NCBI RefSeq assembly: GCF_000003815.2
Contig: NC_049979.1
Span: forward strand, 26,519,213-26,583,212
Source of the DNA: Branchiostoma floridae
Lineage: Eukaryota; Chordata; Leptocardii; Amphioxiformes; Branchiostomatidae
Direction of reading: 5' to 3'
Length of the DNA stretch: 64,000 bases
Shown here: positions 1 through 12,400 of the stretch, piece by piece
Position numbering within the stretch: the first letter of the stretch is position 1
Layout of the letters: each line of letters starts with the position of its first letter
The notes under the pieces: model-generated
What the model was told of the DNA's origin: nothing
Seen by the model: the letters and a program-made list of their open reading frames with translations, nothing else
Database searches by the model: none
Made by a program: the position numbers and the translations under genes

Positions 1-595
1 TTCATAAATTTTCAGTTTTGTGAAGAGACCACGTCTAGCGAAATAATAGACGTTAAACGAGGACAGCAACAACAACAAAATCAATGTCTCTACTGGCTTA
101 AAAATGACATGGTCAATATAGGCAGGCATTCAGCCCCATGTGCTGTCACACTCAGTGGTAATTTGAACGGGTCACATCTGGAAATTCTTACTTGCCCGTC
201 GGGCAAGTGGGGAAGCACTTCTGCTTGCCCGAACAGCACTTTTACTTTCCGGGACAATCGGGCTAATGGACTTGTTTATCCCTGTAAGGTAGAACTATCA
301 CTTACAGTTAGTTACACTCATAATTGTTGTACCACTATTGTGTAGCAATTTATCACAACAGGTACACATGTTAGTTGTGATCGCTCTGTCAAACCTTCTA
401 CCCTAACGGTAACCACAAAATTGTATTGCAACCTAGTCCAAGTTCAACTATTGTCACTCCAAGGATAAGGGTACTTCATGATACCAAACTTGTTCTCACT
501 GAGCACTCTTAAAGTACCAAGGGTTACTGATTTGTTTCTACCCATTGGGAAACATTCTCATTTTCAAGGAACAATCATGTCATTTCAGTTGCAAC

Positions 596-1026
596 TAGGG
601 CTGGGTACCGGTACAGAAAATTCAGGTCTAGGTCTGGTCCAGAGGATCATGTCCAGGTCCGAACCTGAACCTGGACCTGATTCAGTATGACTCATACCAT
701 TATGGTCCATTTCACTATCAAGAAATCTTGTTTGGTGGAGTATTAGACTCACACTGTTGTTTTAAAATCCTACAACGCTAACTGCACCTGTACATTTGAC
801 TGTAAAATTTGGGAGAAATGATTATAAAGGTCTATATTTTTACTCTTGTTGTTTTCTTCCACCTGCAAGCGTGTAAACGTGTGAATGCCTGATCAAATAA
901 TCTGTTAATTTTCCAATAGGTCCAACATCAGGTCCACCTAATATTTTCCAGTCCGTTTTTTTTCGGACCTGTCCAATAAGAAAAACTGGTTTTGTACCGG
1001 CACGCTGTACCCGTACCCAGCCCTTA
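596..1026. mobile_element. hAT-like non-autonomous element with 8-bp target duplication
   Basis: The ends are TAGGGCTGGGTACCGGTACA and its imperfect inverse ending ACCCAGCCCTTA. The element is flanked on both sides by GTTGCAAC (588-595 and 1027-1034), an exact 8-bp target-site duplication as made by hAT transposases. It is 431 bp long and lies in an XRN2 intron. A 120-codon minus-strand reading frame overlaps it but has no recognisable domain. Confidence 0.8.
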
Positions 1027-1924
1027 GTTGCAACTGCTTCAAATTTTAGCAACCGAAGTCTTGTACCTGTTTTTTGGACGTCTAGACCTTTATTGCAAAT
1101 TTTCAAGTTGCTTACTTTTGTACACATATTTGAATGAATTGAATTGAATTGACTTATAAAGCGTAAGATGGAATACATTTGTATGGCTGTTTCCCAAATC
1201 ATATCCAGTTGCTGAGTACATTATAACTACTTTTGACCAAAAATTATCGAATGTACACTTAACCATTGCAAAATCTACAGGTATATTTGCTAACGGGATG
1301 AAATGGACAAGCTACAAGATCCTTCTCAAAAGCTTTTCACGTATTCATGAAAATATGACGACCAGCTTAACTCTAATGACACACATTAAGGCAACTCATA
1401 TCGACCGTTACGTTAAAATTCAAAAGGGTACGTCGCCGAGTCAAAGGGTCACGGTTTGTGTGAGGAAGGCGGGATAATTGCGGCTTTCAAATCCTCCATT
1501 TTCGCCATCCGCGGAACGGAAAAGGAGCACTTTGATGCTGGGCTAATGGGATCTGGTCATTGTTCAACATGTCAAGTTATAATGGTCACAAACATCACAG
1601 CACCCGCTCAGGCTTTCTTCAGTCTAATGGAGACGTACTGTCAGAAAACAGGTAGCACCCAATGGTATTACAACGTGTACGTGTGTGTCCTAAAATAACA
1701 ACTGTCAGGTACAATGTTGTGCAGCTCAGTTCTGAAAATTTCAAACTTTTTGCCTGTAATCCAGACTTGAATGCAGGCAGAAAGAAATTTTGATTCTAAG
1801 TGATAGTACAGCAATGCAATCAATAAGAGAGAACATGCTTGTATGTCACAGTGGATACTTTTAGATTCAACATCCCTTAATTGACGATGATTCTTTGTAA
1901 CCACTCCTGAGATTCATTGTGTTT

Positions 1925-2275
1925 GTGTCATGGTTAGGATGTTTGGCATCCTGGATTTGATCCTCTGACATGCCACCAAAGTTGTGCCCTGGGGAAAGGC
2001 ACTTTAATTTTTTCACTTTCTTTTCCTCACTTCACTCAGATGGAATTGAGTACATTGTACCTATCTTCAGTTAGAGCTGTCCCTTTGATAGGACGTGAAA
2101 TGGAAGTCCCATGTTTGAGGAGAGACACACCTTGTGCACGTAAAAGAACCCGCCACAATTGTTGGAAAGAGTAGGGGTCGTTCCTGGTGTGAATGGATAA
2201 GATAAATCTGTCTGGATATGCAGCTTGTACTGTTCAATACAAACCTGGTGTGTTATGCCATGATGCAGTTTGCCA
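1925..2275 (+). mobile_element. tRNA-derived SINE-like repeat
   Basis: A B-box-like ggatttgatcc follows a tRNA-like ggttaggatgtttggcatcc, then comes a body with the ttgtgccctggggaaaggca segment found in many deuterostome SINEs and a tail ending near tggtgtgttatgcc. The exact ends are uncertain. Confidence 0.5.
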
Positions 2276-2405
2276 GATACAAATGTATGAAATATGAAAA
2301 ATTCTTTGACTACTGACTACATCATGATACAAAATGCAGTGTTAACCTCTTGACTTGTACTAGTCTTGTGTCCTTATTTTGAAACACTGCTTGCACATTC
2401 ATTTC

Positions 2406-3436
2406 CAGGGCTCGAAATACGACCTGCATATGCAGGTTAGTGCAGGTAAAATTGGAGCTGTGCAGGTATTTCTGGTGTCTACCTGCACCTAACCTGCACT
2501 GGTCCATGTCCCGGGTTTTATACATAAATGTCCTACGATGTAGGTATATATAGATTGTTATTAGCTACATTGACTGTTACTGCCTATAGAGTCCATTCCA
2601 AGACACCATGCGGATGTTTGTGGCCATTGTTTAGAATTGATTTTAAAGTTTTGTAATTATATGTCTAGGACATTTGATACTTCAGAAATATTTGTAACAC
2701 TGTTTCAACTTTATAAATATTTCCCTGGTCCTGTAAAACTTTGGAAATATTCATCGTGTGGAATTGGATACTTCTAATGGTTTCTAAATAATGATAACAG
2801 CATCCTACCATTATTTACCATTTTCTACCATTTTTTGTAAATGGTTCAGTGGGCTGGGAAGATAGCAATTCACACATCCTTGCAAAGTATGGTTGGGTGC
2901 CATGCAACAATGGCCCACCACAAAGGATCCACCAGTGCCCAGCAGTGAAATCTAAAAACATACAGATACAACAATGGGGCTTACTTTTATGGGGGCAATA
3001 AACTAATTTAACCATTTGGCGAGGTTTACCATTTTTTGTAAATATTTGTAAACATCAAATAATCACACAGAGGGTTCACAATTATTCTAAATAAAGATAT
3101 TTTTGTACAGTTACTTTCAAAATGTTTCTAAAATATTCAAAGGAATTCAAATATATGAGTACTTTCTCAGTCAATTTTTAAAAAATAATTTGATTAATGT
3201 GGCTCAGATATTCTTTTATTCAAAATAATTCAGACTAATTATAAATATCGCCTAAAAACCCTCATGGTGTCTTGGAATGGACTCTAAAGATAAAATAGCA
3301 ATGATTCTTAAACAATTTTAGTATGATCCATACTTCCTAAATTCAGAGTGGTGCAGGTGAAAGTTGTCCGGTGCAGGTAATTTTCAATGTTACCTGCACC
3401 AGTGCAGGTATGCAGAAAAAAGTATTTCAAGCCCTG
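2406..3436. mobile_element. CAGGGCTCGAAATAC inverted-repeat element, copy 1 (interrupted)
   Basis: It begins CAGGGCTCGAAATAC and ends GTATTTCAAGCCCTG. Subterminal regions are packed with TGCAGGT/ACCTGCA words in both orientations, likely transposase-binding repeats. The flanks share ATTTC (2401-2405 and 3437-3441), a possible 5-bp target duplication. Without the nested insertion at 2587-3286 it would be about 330 bp, the size of the copies at 5705 and 7766. The CAGRG ends suggest the hAT superfamily, although hAT more often leaves 8 bp. Confidence 0.75.
2587..3286. mobile_element. TA-flanked TIR element nested in copy 1
   Basis: The ends are TAGAGTCCATTCCAAGACAC and the near-exact inverse TGTCTTGGAATGGACTCTA, about 24 bp each. 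At 700 bp with TA at both edges it looks like a Tc1/mariner-type non-autonomous element. The flanking TGCAGGT element resumes on each side, so this insertion is younger than its host element. Confidence 0.75.
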
Positions 3437-3461
3437 ATTTCAATTTTAATTTGTCTTTTAG

Positions 3462-3534
3462 GATTCACCTATCATTGACTTGTATCCTGACGACTTCAGA
3501 ATAGATCTCAATGGGAAGAAGTACACATGGCAAG
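3462..3534 (+). CDS. XRN2: XRN2 coding exon a
   Basis: The acceptor ttgtcttttag precedes GAT; the donor is caag|gtaagg. The exon encodes DSPIIDLYPDDFRIDLNGKK followed by YTWQ, the most conserved XRN2 signature in this window. It ends in phase 1. The acceptor lies only 25 bp beyond the end of a hAT-like element (2406-3436). Confidence 0.93.
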
Positions 3535-6143
3535 GTAAGGAGTACATATTAGTGTTGTTTACAGTTCATACTTCCAATTGTCGATTCCTGCCGCAAGGTA
3601 CAATCATGTACAAATGCTTGTTTTCATATTGTAAATGCTTTTGTGCTTCTTAAAAGAACACTTTTTGCGGTACCAGGTCATGAATTGGCTGCCATGTTTA
3701 CTATGACGTCACTACAGGTTGAAGGCCAGTGATCACTTATGGAAATCTGTATTGGCGATAATGTAAAAGTAGTCAAGTTCAGGGTGTCATAATCTCATCC
3801 GTGAACATTCCAGGTCATAAGAACTCACCCCACATAGAGCCCGCTATCTCAAGTGTCCAAAAGTCTGGTTTTGAAAAATTGTGACCAGTGGAAGTCATTG
3901 TAGCCTTCAAAGATACCGCCATCTTGGATTTTCATGACGTCATTTTAGGGACTGACCACTTCAAATTAGGGGTCAGCACAGGCCTAAAAAATGGACCAAA
4001 ACCTTGTTTTTTTGCCTAATCTGAACGTCTGCACCCTACACTGTCTCACCAATATGAAATTTCTCTTATATTTTCCTGCTACAAGTATGCTAAAATACTG
4101 TATGGACTCATTTTGGGCCTTCTGCGGCTGCGTCAATTAGGGTCATTGCCCTGAATTTACGTGATGTACATTGTGTATCAATGGCCTGGTGGTCCAATAC
4201 TAAATAATGTACAACTGGACAGTTGTACAGGACTGGTTTGACTATATTGTATTGTTATCTTCATACCCATTGATCTTAAACTCTTGTATCAAACACAGGT
4301 GTTGCGTTATTACCGTTCGTGGACGAGGTGCGACTTCTCAAGGCTATAGATGCCGTACGGGGAGATCTAACAGCGAATGAACGTGAGTAGGGGTTACTGA
4401 CCTCGAGAGCAAATCCTTGAAATGTCTCGAATTAACAGCTTCTCTTTTGATAGATTTTGAGCTACTGTAGTGAGAAGTACCCTTAGTTTATTCAATGTGA
4501 ACAACAGTTCAAAGTTCTCACATCTGTATGTCTTGTTTCATTTTAGTTCATTAATCTTGCAAAAAAAGGTTTTGATTAACATTACATGTGTCCATTGATC
4601 TCTTTCTGTCATTGTATGGTAAACTGACTAGTATATAGATGGGAAAGCACAGACCAAAAAGAAAACCCCTCGTGAATTACATGTAGTGGCCTCTTCCATT
4701 GACCCCACGACCTGTCATGTCTGACACTCCTGCAAGTCTGACCTGACACCATCTTCCCACACCACTTCATACCACAGTACTTACAGTGTATTCAAATAAC
4801 CATGAACACACGCCAACACAAACAAAAAGACACACCATGAACAAAGCCATTGCACTTGGAGGCAATGATACACAGGATAGGAAGAAATTTATTGCGCAAC
4901 GGCCGTACACGGTACAATGTATGGCAAAAAAAAAAAGAGGACACAAACTTATCATCCTAATTACTAAAACAAGTATTAAACATAATACATAATGCAGATT
5001 ATGAAGATAGAATGAAATCTGACATCCTAATTTCTAGAACAATAAGAGCTGGCCTAAATCATTGATATTGTATTACAATCGAGTGGGGCTAATTATGAGT
5101 TTCGGCATTTTTTCTTATGACAAAGCAGTCTTTTATATATTTACCTATTTTAGCATGGTGGGAGTTGTTACATCTGAATATATAATCAAATCTGTTTGTA
5201 GCATTGGTGTAGTAGTTCATTTTGTGTCATGAAACCATCTTGCACTTGCAGATTAAAATTACAAAATAATATTAGAATGATTTAACCATGATTTATATTT
5301 GGCAATAGTGATTTGCCTTAATGGGAATGTCATGCATTTAGGTGATTCTCTCTCTCTCTCTCTGTCATTCAGTCTATACAGACTTTGACACTTGTCTAGG
5401 CAAAAAGAACCTAAGCAACAGAGATGACTACAATACAAAAGTGTACAAATTAAATACAATATAGGTGATTACATTGTTATAATTTTTTATCTTTATCATA
5501 TTGTATGTGGAATATTTACCAGATAGATAACCAGCTCTGTAACATCAGTCTACAGAAATAGCCTGGGTGCAGACCGCTTGTACCTGAGGGACGGACATCC
5601 TGCCTTCAGTTTCTTCCAGGGACTGTACCAAGACAGCTTACAGGAGGTGAGACTGGTCCTCTGTATCGGTGGGGTATGTGTGTGTGTGTGGTGTGTATTC
5701 AGGCCAGGGCTTGAAATACTTTTTTCTGCATACCTGCACTGGTGCAGGTAACATGGAAAAGTACCTGCACCAGACAAATTGTACCTGCACCAGCCTGAAT
5801 TTAGGAAGTATGGATGATACTAAAATTGTTCAGGAATCATTGCTATTTTTTTTCACTAATAATTATAGATTTTTCACTTAACAGTCAATGCAGCTAATGA
5901 CAATCCATATACACCTACATTATAGGATCATAGGATTACATGGATCAGTGCAGGTTTGGTGCAGGTAGACACCAGAAATACCTGCACAGCTCCTATTTTA
6001 CCTGGTAGGCATTAACCTGCATATGCAGGTGGTATTTCGAGCCCTGGTATTGAATGTGTTACTTTGTATTTGTTGCATGCATGTGTATTGTGTGTGTGTG
6101 TGCATGTATTGCATGTGTTTGTATTTGTTGCATGTGTGTGTAT

Positions 6144-6174
<31 letters not shown>

Positions 6175-6429
6175 ATTGCATGTGTTTGTATTTGTTGCAT
6201 GTGTGTGTATTGTGTGTGTTTGTGTGTACTTGACGTGTACATGAATTGTGTATTACGTGTACATGGCATTGTACATGTATGTGGGTATGTTTGTGTGTGT
6301 CGCATGTGTTTTGCATTTGTGTGTTTGTATATTTGTATGTATAATTGCATGTATGTGTGTAAGTTGCATGTATGTGTGTGTGTGTGTGGTTGCGCTTGTG
6401 TATACATATTATATTTGTGTATGTGTACA

Positions 6430-6471
<42 letters not shown>

Positions 6472-9400
6472 TACATGTACTGTATGCTTGTGTGTATATG
6501 TGTATTGCGTGTGCAGGTCATGTTTATTTGATTATGTGGATGCAGTGTTACAGTAGCATTCTACATTTTGTATGGTAACACCTCAGCTGATGCAAGGGTG
6601 TTAAGAAACAAAAAGTTTTGCAAAAGAACAATGCATTGATCGTGAACTCTAAATGGTCAGGAAGGCTGAACAAATGACATACCACATATATGTAGTATGG
6701 TATACCAAACAATACACTCTTCATTTTCTTCTTTGACTTTTGAATTGGCATTCTTTGACATTTATCCTATTTCCAACATCTTGTATGCAACTTCGGGCAT
6801 TGTTGCCGCTGCTTTCATTTGTACTGTATGATTTTCAGTCTGGTGAAAAACTTCTTTTCAAACAGACGAAAATTGATGCTTGCGTGGTTGGTCATCCAAT
6901 TCTAATCGAGTCAACATGGCCTAAAATATGTCAATGAGTCTTACTTGATGTTTAGAGACACAATGACATTTCCGTTGCCCCCCTCCCCAGGCTGAGCTGA
7001 ACTCTAACCTTACCCAGGGCATGAGAGGTGTCATCAAACCCGACAACCTGGCTATCATGCCAAACAAGTAAGTATGACAAATGCAGGGTTCTAGCCAGCA
7101 TTTTATTTTAGCATAATGGTAACGGCAAAGCGATAAATCTGGGGGCTGGTGTGAAGGGGGATCTTAGCCCTTATGCAGTGAGATTTTAAAGTAGAGTAAA
7201 AAGTTGGCATTGTAAGGGTACTCGTGAGGTGACTTAACTCTGTTAACATGACGTGTAATTTGAAGGATTTTTTGTAAGTTTGGAGTTGCATATCATCATG
7301 CTTCATATTTGATTGATGTTGTTTAACATTAAGTAAATGTTGAAAATTAGACCAGTTGGTCCTCATTTTAGCATGGTGGTCACAAATTGTAGCGTAGTGG
7401 CCTGTTACGCTGAAAAAATCCACTAGCTCGAACCCTGAAATGAGTTTATTATAAGTATTATATTCTTTATGGTTGCTTGTAACTGTTGTTATTTTAGTGT
7501 CCTTGTTGGCATAATTATTACTAAGCACATTTAACAGTCTGATGTAGTGTCTTCTGTTGTTGAACAGCACCGTCAAGTCACCTCTTCCGAACCTCCGAGA
7601 TGTATTCAACAATCAAACTCTCGGGTGAGTTAAATTAAGAATATGTGAAATTCAATGAATATTAAAGATTTGTAAAAGGGTGTTGATTTATTACAATGTA
7701 CTGCTATCATTTTGTTAAATGAAAATATAAGACAATTGTCAACAATCTGAAAATTTTAATATTTTCAGAGCTCGAAGTACTTCTTTCTGCATACCTGCAC
7801 CACTCTGAATTTAGGAAGTATAGATCATACTAAAACTGTTCAGGAACCGTTGCTACTTTTTCTTTTATACTCTATAGGTGGTAACAGTCAATGCAGCTAA
7901 TAACAATCCATAGACACCTTACCTACATTGTAGAACATTTATGTATAAAACTCAGTACATGGAACAGTGCAGGTTAGTTGAAGGTATACACCTCAAATAA
8001 ATGCACATCTCCAATAATTATTATACCTGCACTAACCTGCATATCCAGGTGGTATTTCGAGCTCTGATTTTTTTAACGATCTGCACAAATTTCATCCTTG
8101 GTACTGACTAAATGACATGCATACAGTTTTGATTGTGAAGTTTGACATGGGTTAAAACTAACATTTTACCCTCCCCCCTCCAGTGTTCTGTACAAGGACC
8201 CGTCATACGCAGAAGATCACATCTTCCCAGCTAAAGTACTTCCCAATGCCAAGTAAGTTTGTTTATATTATTTTCTTTCATTCAAAGTTATGTTGAAATA
8301 AGGTGGAAATCAAGGAAATAATATCCCAACAGAATTTAAATCAAAACCAAACTGTCATTGTATGTTGAAAAATCATGATATTGTTAACTTTGAACTTTTT
8401 GAGAGTTGCAAAATGTTTTGCAGAAGCAAAGAATGTTTAATTCTAATTAAAAAATCAGCCCTATTTTCTTCCACAACGAGTTTTCTACTCCAAAGGATTC
8501 TTGTAATTAATACTCATAGAAACACCATCAGAGATTGCTTGGGGATTTCTTGTTTTCTTTCTCAAATCATTGACTTTTCAGATAATTTACATGTGTTGGA
8601 CAGGTATAAGATTTTTAAATGATTAAAAAAGTCACCATTCGACTGATTCAATCAATCAAAGCTAGTTTTAATTTTAAATCAAATTAAAATTTCATATAAA
8701 TGTGAAGCTAGTTAATTTCTTAACTGCAAATCATCACTGTAATAAACTTTTTAAGGGATAAATTTGCACATGATGAAATGTAGAAATCACACCTAACCTC
8801 CTATAGGATGCCAGACCGCGTCTTGAAACCGGGCGACTTCGAGCGACACCAGCAACAGGCTAACCGCGGGCGTGGCCGAGGCCGCGGTGGGGGATATCGT
8901 CCACAGCTAGGTTTTACCCGCGACAGCGGCCACGGGGCCCGACTGTCCGACTCGGGCCATCGCATGCTGCAGTGAGTACGTTGCCATGGCAACTGTTGCC
9001 AGGGTGTTGGGCTGCTGCTTGTGTGTTTCCGCTCCGCAGCTCTTGGTGGTTCCATTAAACCCCTCCTCATTTCTTCCCCTCCAGTGACACTGCTGAATGA
9101 CTGCATGTTGCCAGCTCGCTCCAGATAAAGTTCTCTCTCCTCTTCAGAAAGTAGAATTAATGCATGATGCTTTTTTTGTGTTTGTTTGCTTATTTACTAG
9201 TATTTTGTCAGGTCTTTCTCCCAGTGCCATATTGAACTAAAACAAAAGGAGGCATAGAAAACATATTTTGTTTTCTTCCTCATAACAGCATGTTGAGAAA
9301 TGTGCTCAGCAACAAGTTTGTTGGGGGTTGATTCAAAATCTTTCAACAATCGTTCGAAGTTCAAAGTGGCACAGTTTCCTCGCAACTGCAAAGTCTCCAC

Positions 9401-12400
9401 TTTCTTTTGAATGTTATTTCAATCTGTTGAATATTTTTTGTACTCTAATTACATCTTGGATGACCATGTTTGGTGCATATTGTAGCATAAAAGCCTTAAC
9501 CTTTAACTTCCCTTCACTTTCCTTTCCATTCCTTTCTCATACCTAGATGTGTAGGTGTTCTGCTGATCAATGTGCTTGACCCTTGACCCATCAACCTGAT
9601 GATACCCTGCATGTTCCTGTAGTCTCGTCTACAGCATGAAACAGTAAAGACCCCTGCTTTACCCTTCAGTAAACCTTTTCGGTTTGGTTGTTTTCTGGAG
9701 GTTCTATCGCTGACAACTCTGAATGACCTTTAACCCACAGGCACGGTGTAAACAGGGCGTCGTTGCTAGGGAGCCCTCCCCAAATGATGGGCTCTCCCAG
9801 TTTCCAGTCTCCGCCATACAACAGGGGCAGCAACTACAACTCCCCCTCCCCTCATAACAGGGGCGGCAGCTACAACTCCCCCTCCCCGTACAACAGAGGG
9901 AGAGACTACAACTCCCCCTCCCCACACAACAGACAAGGGGGAGGCTCTGGTGGCTACAGAAACGGTAAGTCTATAATATGATTTTCAATACATCAGGTTG
10001 GTAGAACATACTTGTAGGATATTGGAGTTTTCTTAGACAACCAGTAAAGTCTCACATTGCTTACGTTTAGATGCCTATCAGACATATTCCTCAGAGCTTC
10101 TGACTGCAGTGCTGCTGTTTTATGTAACCGGTGTAGGCGGCGCTTTTGTGGCAAGAACACAATCCCAAACGTGGCTAAGTTTGTATCCCCCCTCATCCTG
10201 GTTCATCACAGGGTAGATGAGGACAGTGTCTGATAGACATCGAAACCTAAGCAACAAGACTTAACTGGAATGGTTGAGTAAAAGAAATGTCAAACAAACT
10301 GGTTAGGGGTCCATGACACAGTCCTATTACATTAGGTATGGCCATACCAAAATATTTTCTTAGTTTTTTTAGTAAGTCCTAGAAAAAAATGTGTTGTCTC
10401 TTGTTACTGACCCTTATACAGTGAAAACCTAGGGACCCTAGCCTTTTTTGGTTTGACTGTTGGCAATGGATGAAGTCACGGTGCCCCAACGACCCACACA
10501 GAGGTCAAGGGATGTGTGAGGTGAGGTTGGCAATGAATGTAAAATTTCCGATCAGGGTGGGGAAATTTTCAAAAACAAAGATAAGAAGTAGTCTGGGAAA
10601 TTTCTAACAGACATTCTATTGATATACTTGTGCTTGTGCAATGTATTACCTATTACCTTTGTTACATACCATGTAATAACATTATGTGATATTGAAAATA
10701 CCAGTGTCCTAATGCATTTCAGTTTATAATGTTGACTGCCCATCTCCAAATTTGCACCAGTGCACTTGTACACGTAATTCACATGCTACAGAGTAGGACA
10801 CTTTTTGATTAAAATCTGGAGCCCTCTTCTAACTGTAACTACCAAAAATACATCACATAACTCTCCAAACACTGCTAAATCAGGGTTTGAAAAGTGTCGC
10901 TACTTTAGAGAGTTCATTTTGTGATAAGTTGTCTCTGCTTGGTAATCTTCACCATCTCAACATCATGAAGAACCATCGTTGTGAGTTCGTCATTCGTGTT
11001 AGGTAACCCCAGCACTTGCCCAATTAAGGACCAGGCAAGAGTACACGAGGCCATTACATGATCATTACGTTCAATCTACATGTACAGTTTTCTCAGCCTG
11101 AATGACGGTGATGTTCACAGATGGCTCTTAATTGTGCCATTTAGCATAAGTGCAAATATCTATAGCCCAATTGTATGGATGACATCAGGGTTGTAGCCAG
11201 CACCTGTCTTTCTGTCCTTTGACGGAATTTTCCAGCTGAGAAAAAATTGTTAAGATATAATAAAACTGTCTCCCATGTGTAATTTTTCACCAAAAGAAGA
11301 TTGCTGTTGAACGGCATAGTCTACCAGCAAAATTTACACCTCAAAATGCAGGAAATAGTGCTTCAGAGGGTCTAGGTTTCAAAATTGGAACTGGAACCCC
11401 CAAGGAGTGTTGCGACTTGGGCGCTCGATAGGATTCAAAATAGAGGAAGACGGAAAATGATTTCAGGCTGGCTACAGCCCTGGATGACATTATTTGGGAA
11501 CCCTAAAACTGATGCGAGCGGCATTCAAGAATTCAAAGTCTGGCATAAGAAAATCTGCATTCTGTATGAAATCTAAGTGGTCAGAAAGGTGCAACGAATG
11601 ACTGATAAGTAAACATACAAAACGACATTAAAATTATCTTTGACTTTCTATGACAATATCTAATAAGTTTTCCCATGCTTTTTTTCAATTTACGGCATTT
11701 ATTTGCTCATTTTGCAACTGCTTTGTACATTTTACAGTATGGATAAAAATGCCAAAAAGTAGTTAATCAAGCAACTGGATATGGTTTTGGATCCTTCGAT
11801 AGTGGATTCTATCCGAAACATCTGACCGTTTCCAAAACCATATCCAGTTGCTTGAGTAACTCCTTTTTGGCGTATCTTATTACCTTGATGTCTAACCTAC
11901 ATCGACATATCTTGGATAAAAACGTTCTTTTTAATGGATGTAAATTGATGCATGCAGATGTCATCCTCATAATCAAATCAACATGGCTGTCACACACTTA
12001 CTTGCATTGCAAAGTGCTGCTCATAGGCTAACAAAACCAAGTAGAGGGATAAGTTGTAAATGTTCTCCCGCGTAATTTTGTGCTCTTATAGCTGAAGAGA
12101 GGACACTCAGAAATTCTATGATTCTGTAGCACTAGACACTTGAAACCAAATGAAATATCAACTATGACGATTTTTAATGCCAGCGGGTTCAAGAATTGTG
12201 TGAGTATAAGGACTTGATATATTTTGAGCACTTAAATCTCAAGTGGTGAACTGTGACTTGTACTTTTGGGCCTTTTATATATTTTTTATTGATATATTTA
12301 TTTATATTGTTTTATATTTTATATCTTTCAATCTCTCTCCTAAATGTTTTAGATACTTCACATAAAGAGCACAAAGTAGCATTAAAGATGAAAGTATCAT

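Noticed and set aside
840-1202. 120-codon minus-strand frame
   Set aside because: It overlaps the right end of the hAT-like element and beyond. No transposase motif recognised.
1-3461. Further upstream XRN2 exon (the segment before DSPIIDLYPDDF)
   Set aside because: No stretch encodes the expected LPPSW-type segment with proper splice sites. The exon must lie before position 1.
6012-6578. His/Thr-rich and Cys/Val-rich frames of up to 169 codons
   Set aside because: They read through the GT minisatellite and an inverted-repeat element in an XRN2 intron.
7103-7612. 169-codon minus-strand frame
   Set aside because: It spans an inverted-repeat element, intron and an XRN2 exon on the other strand. 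No domain.
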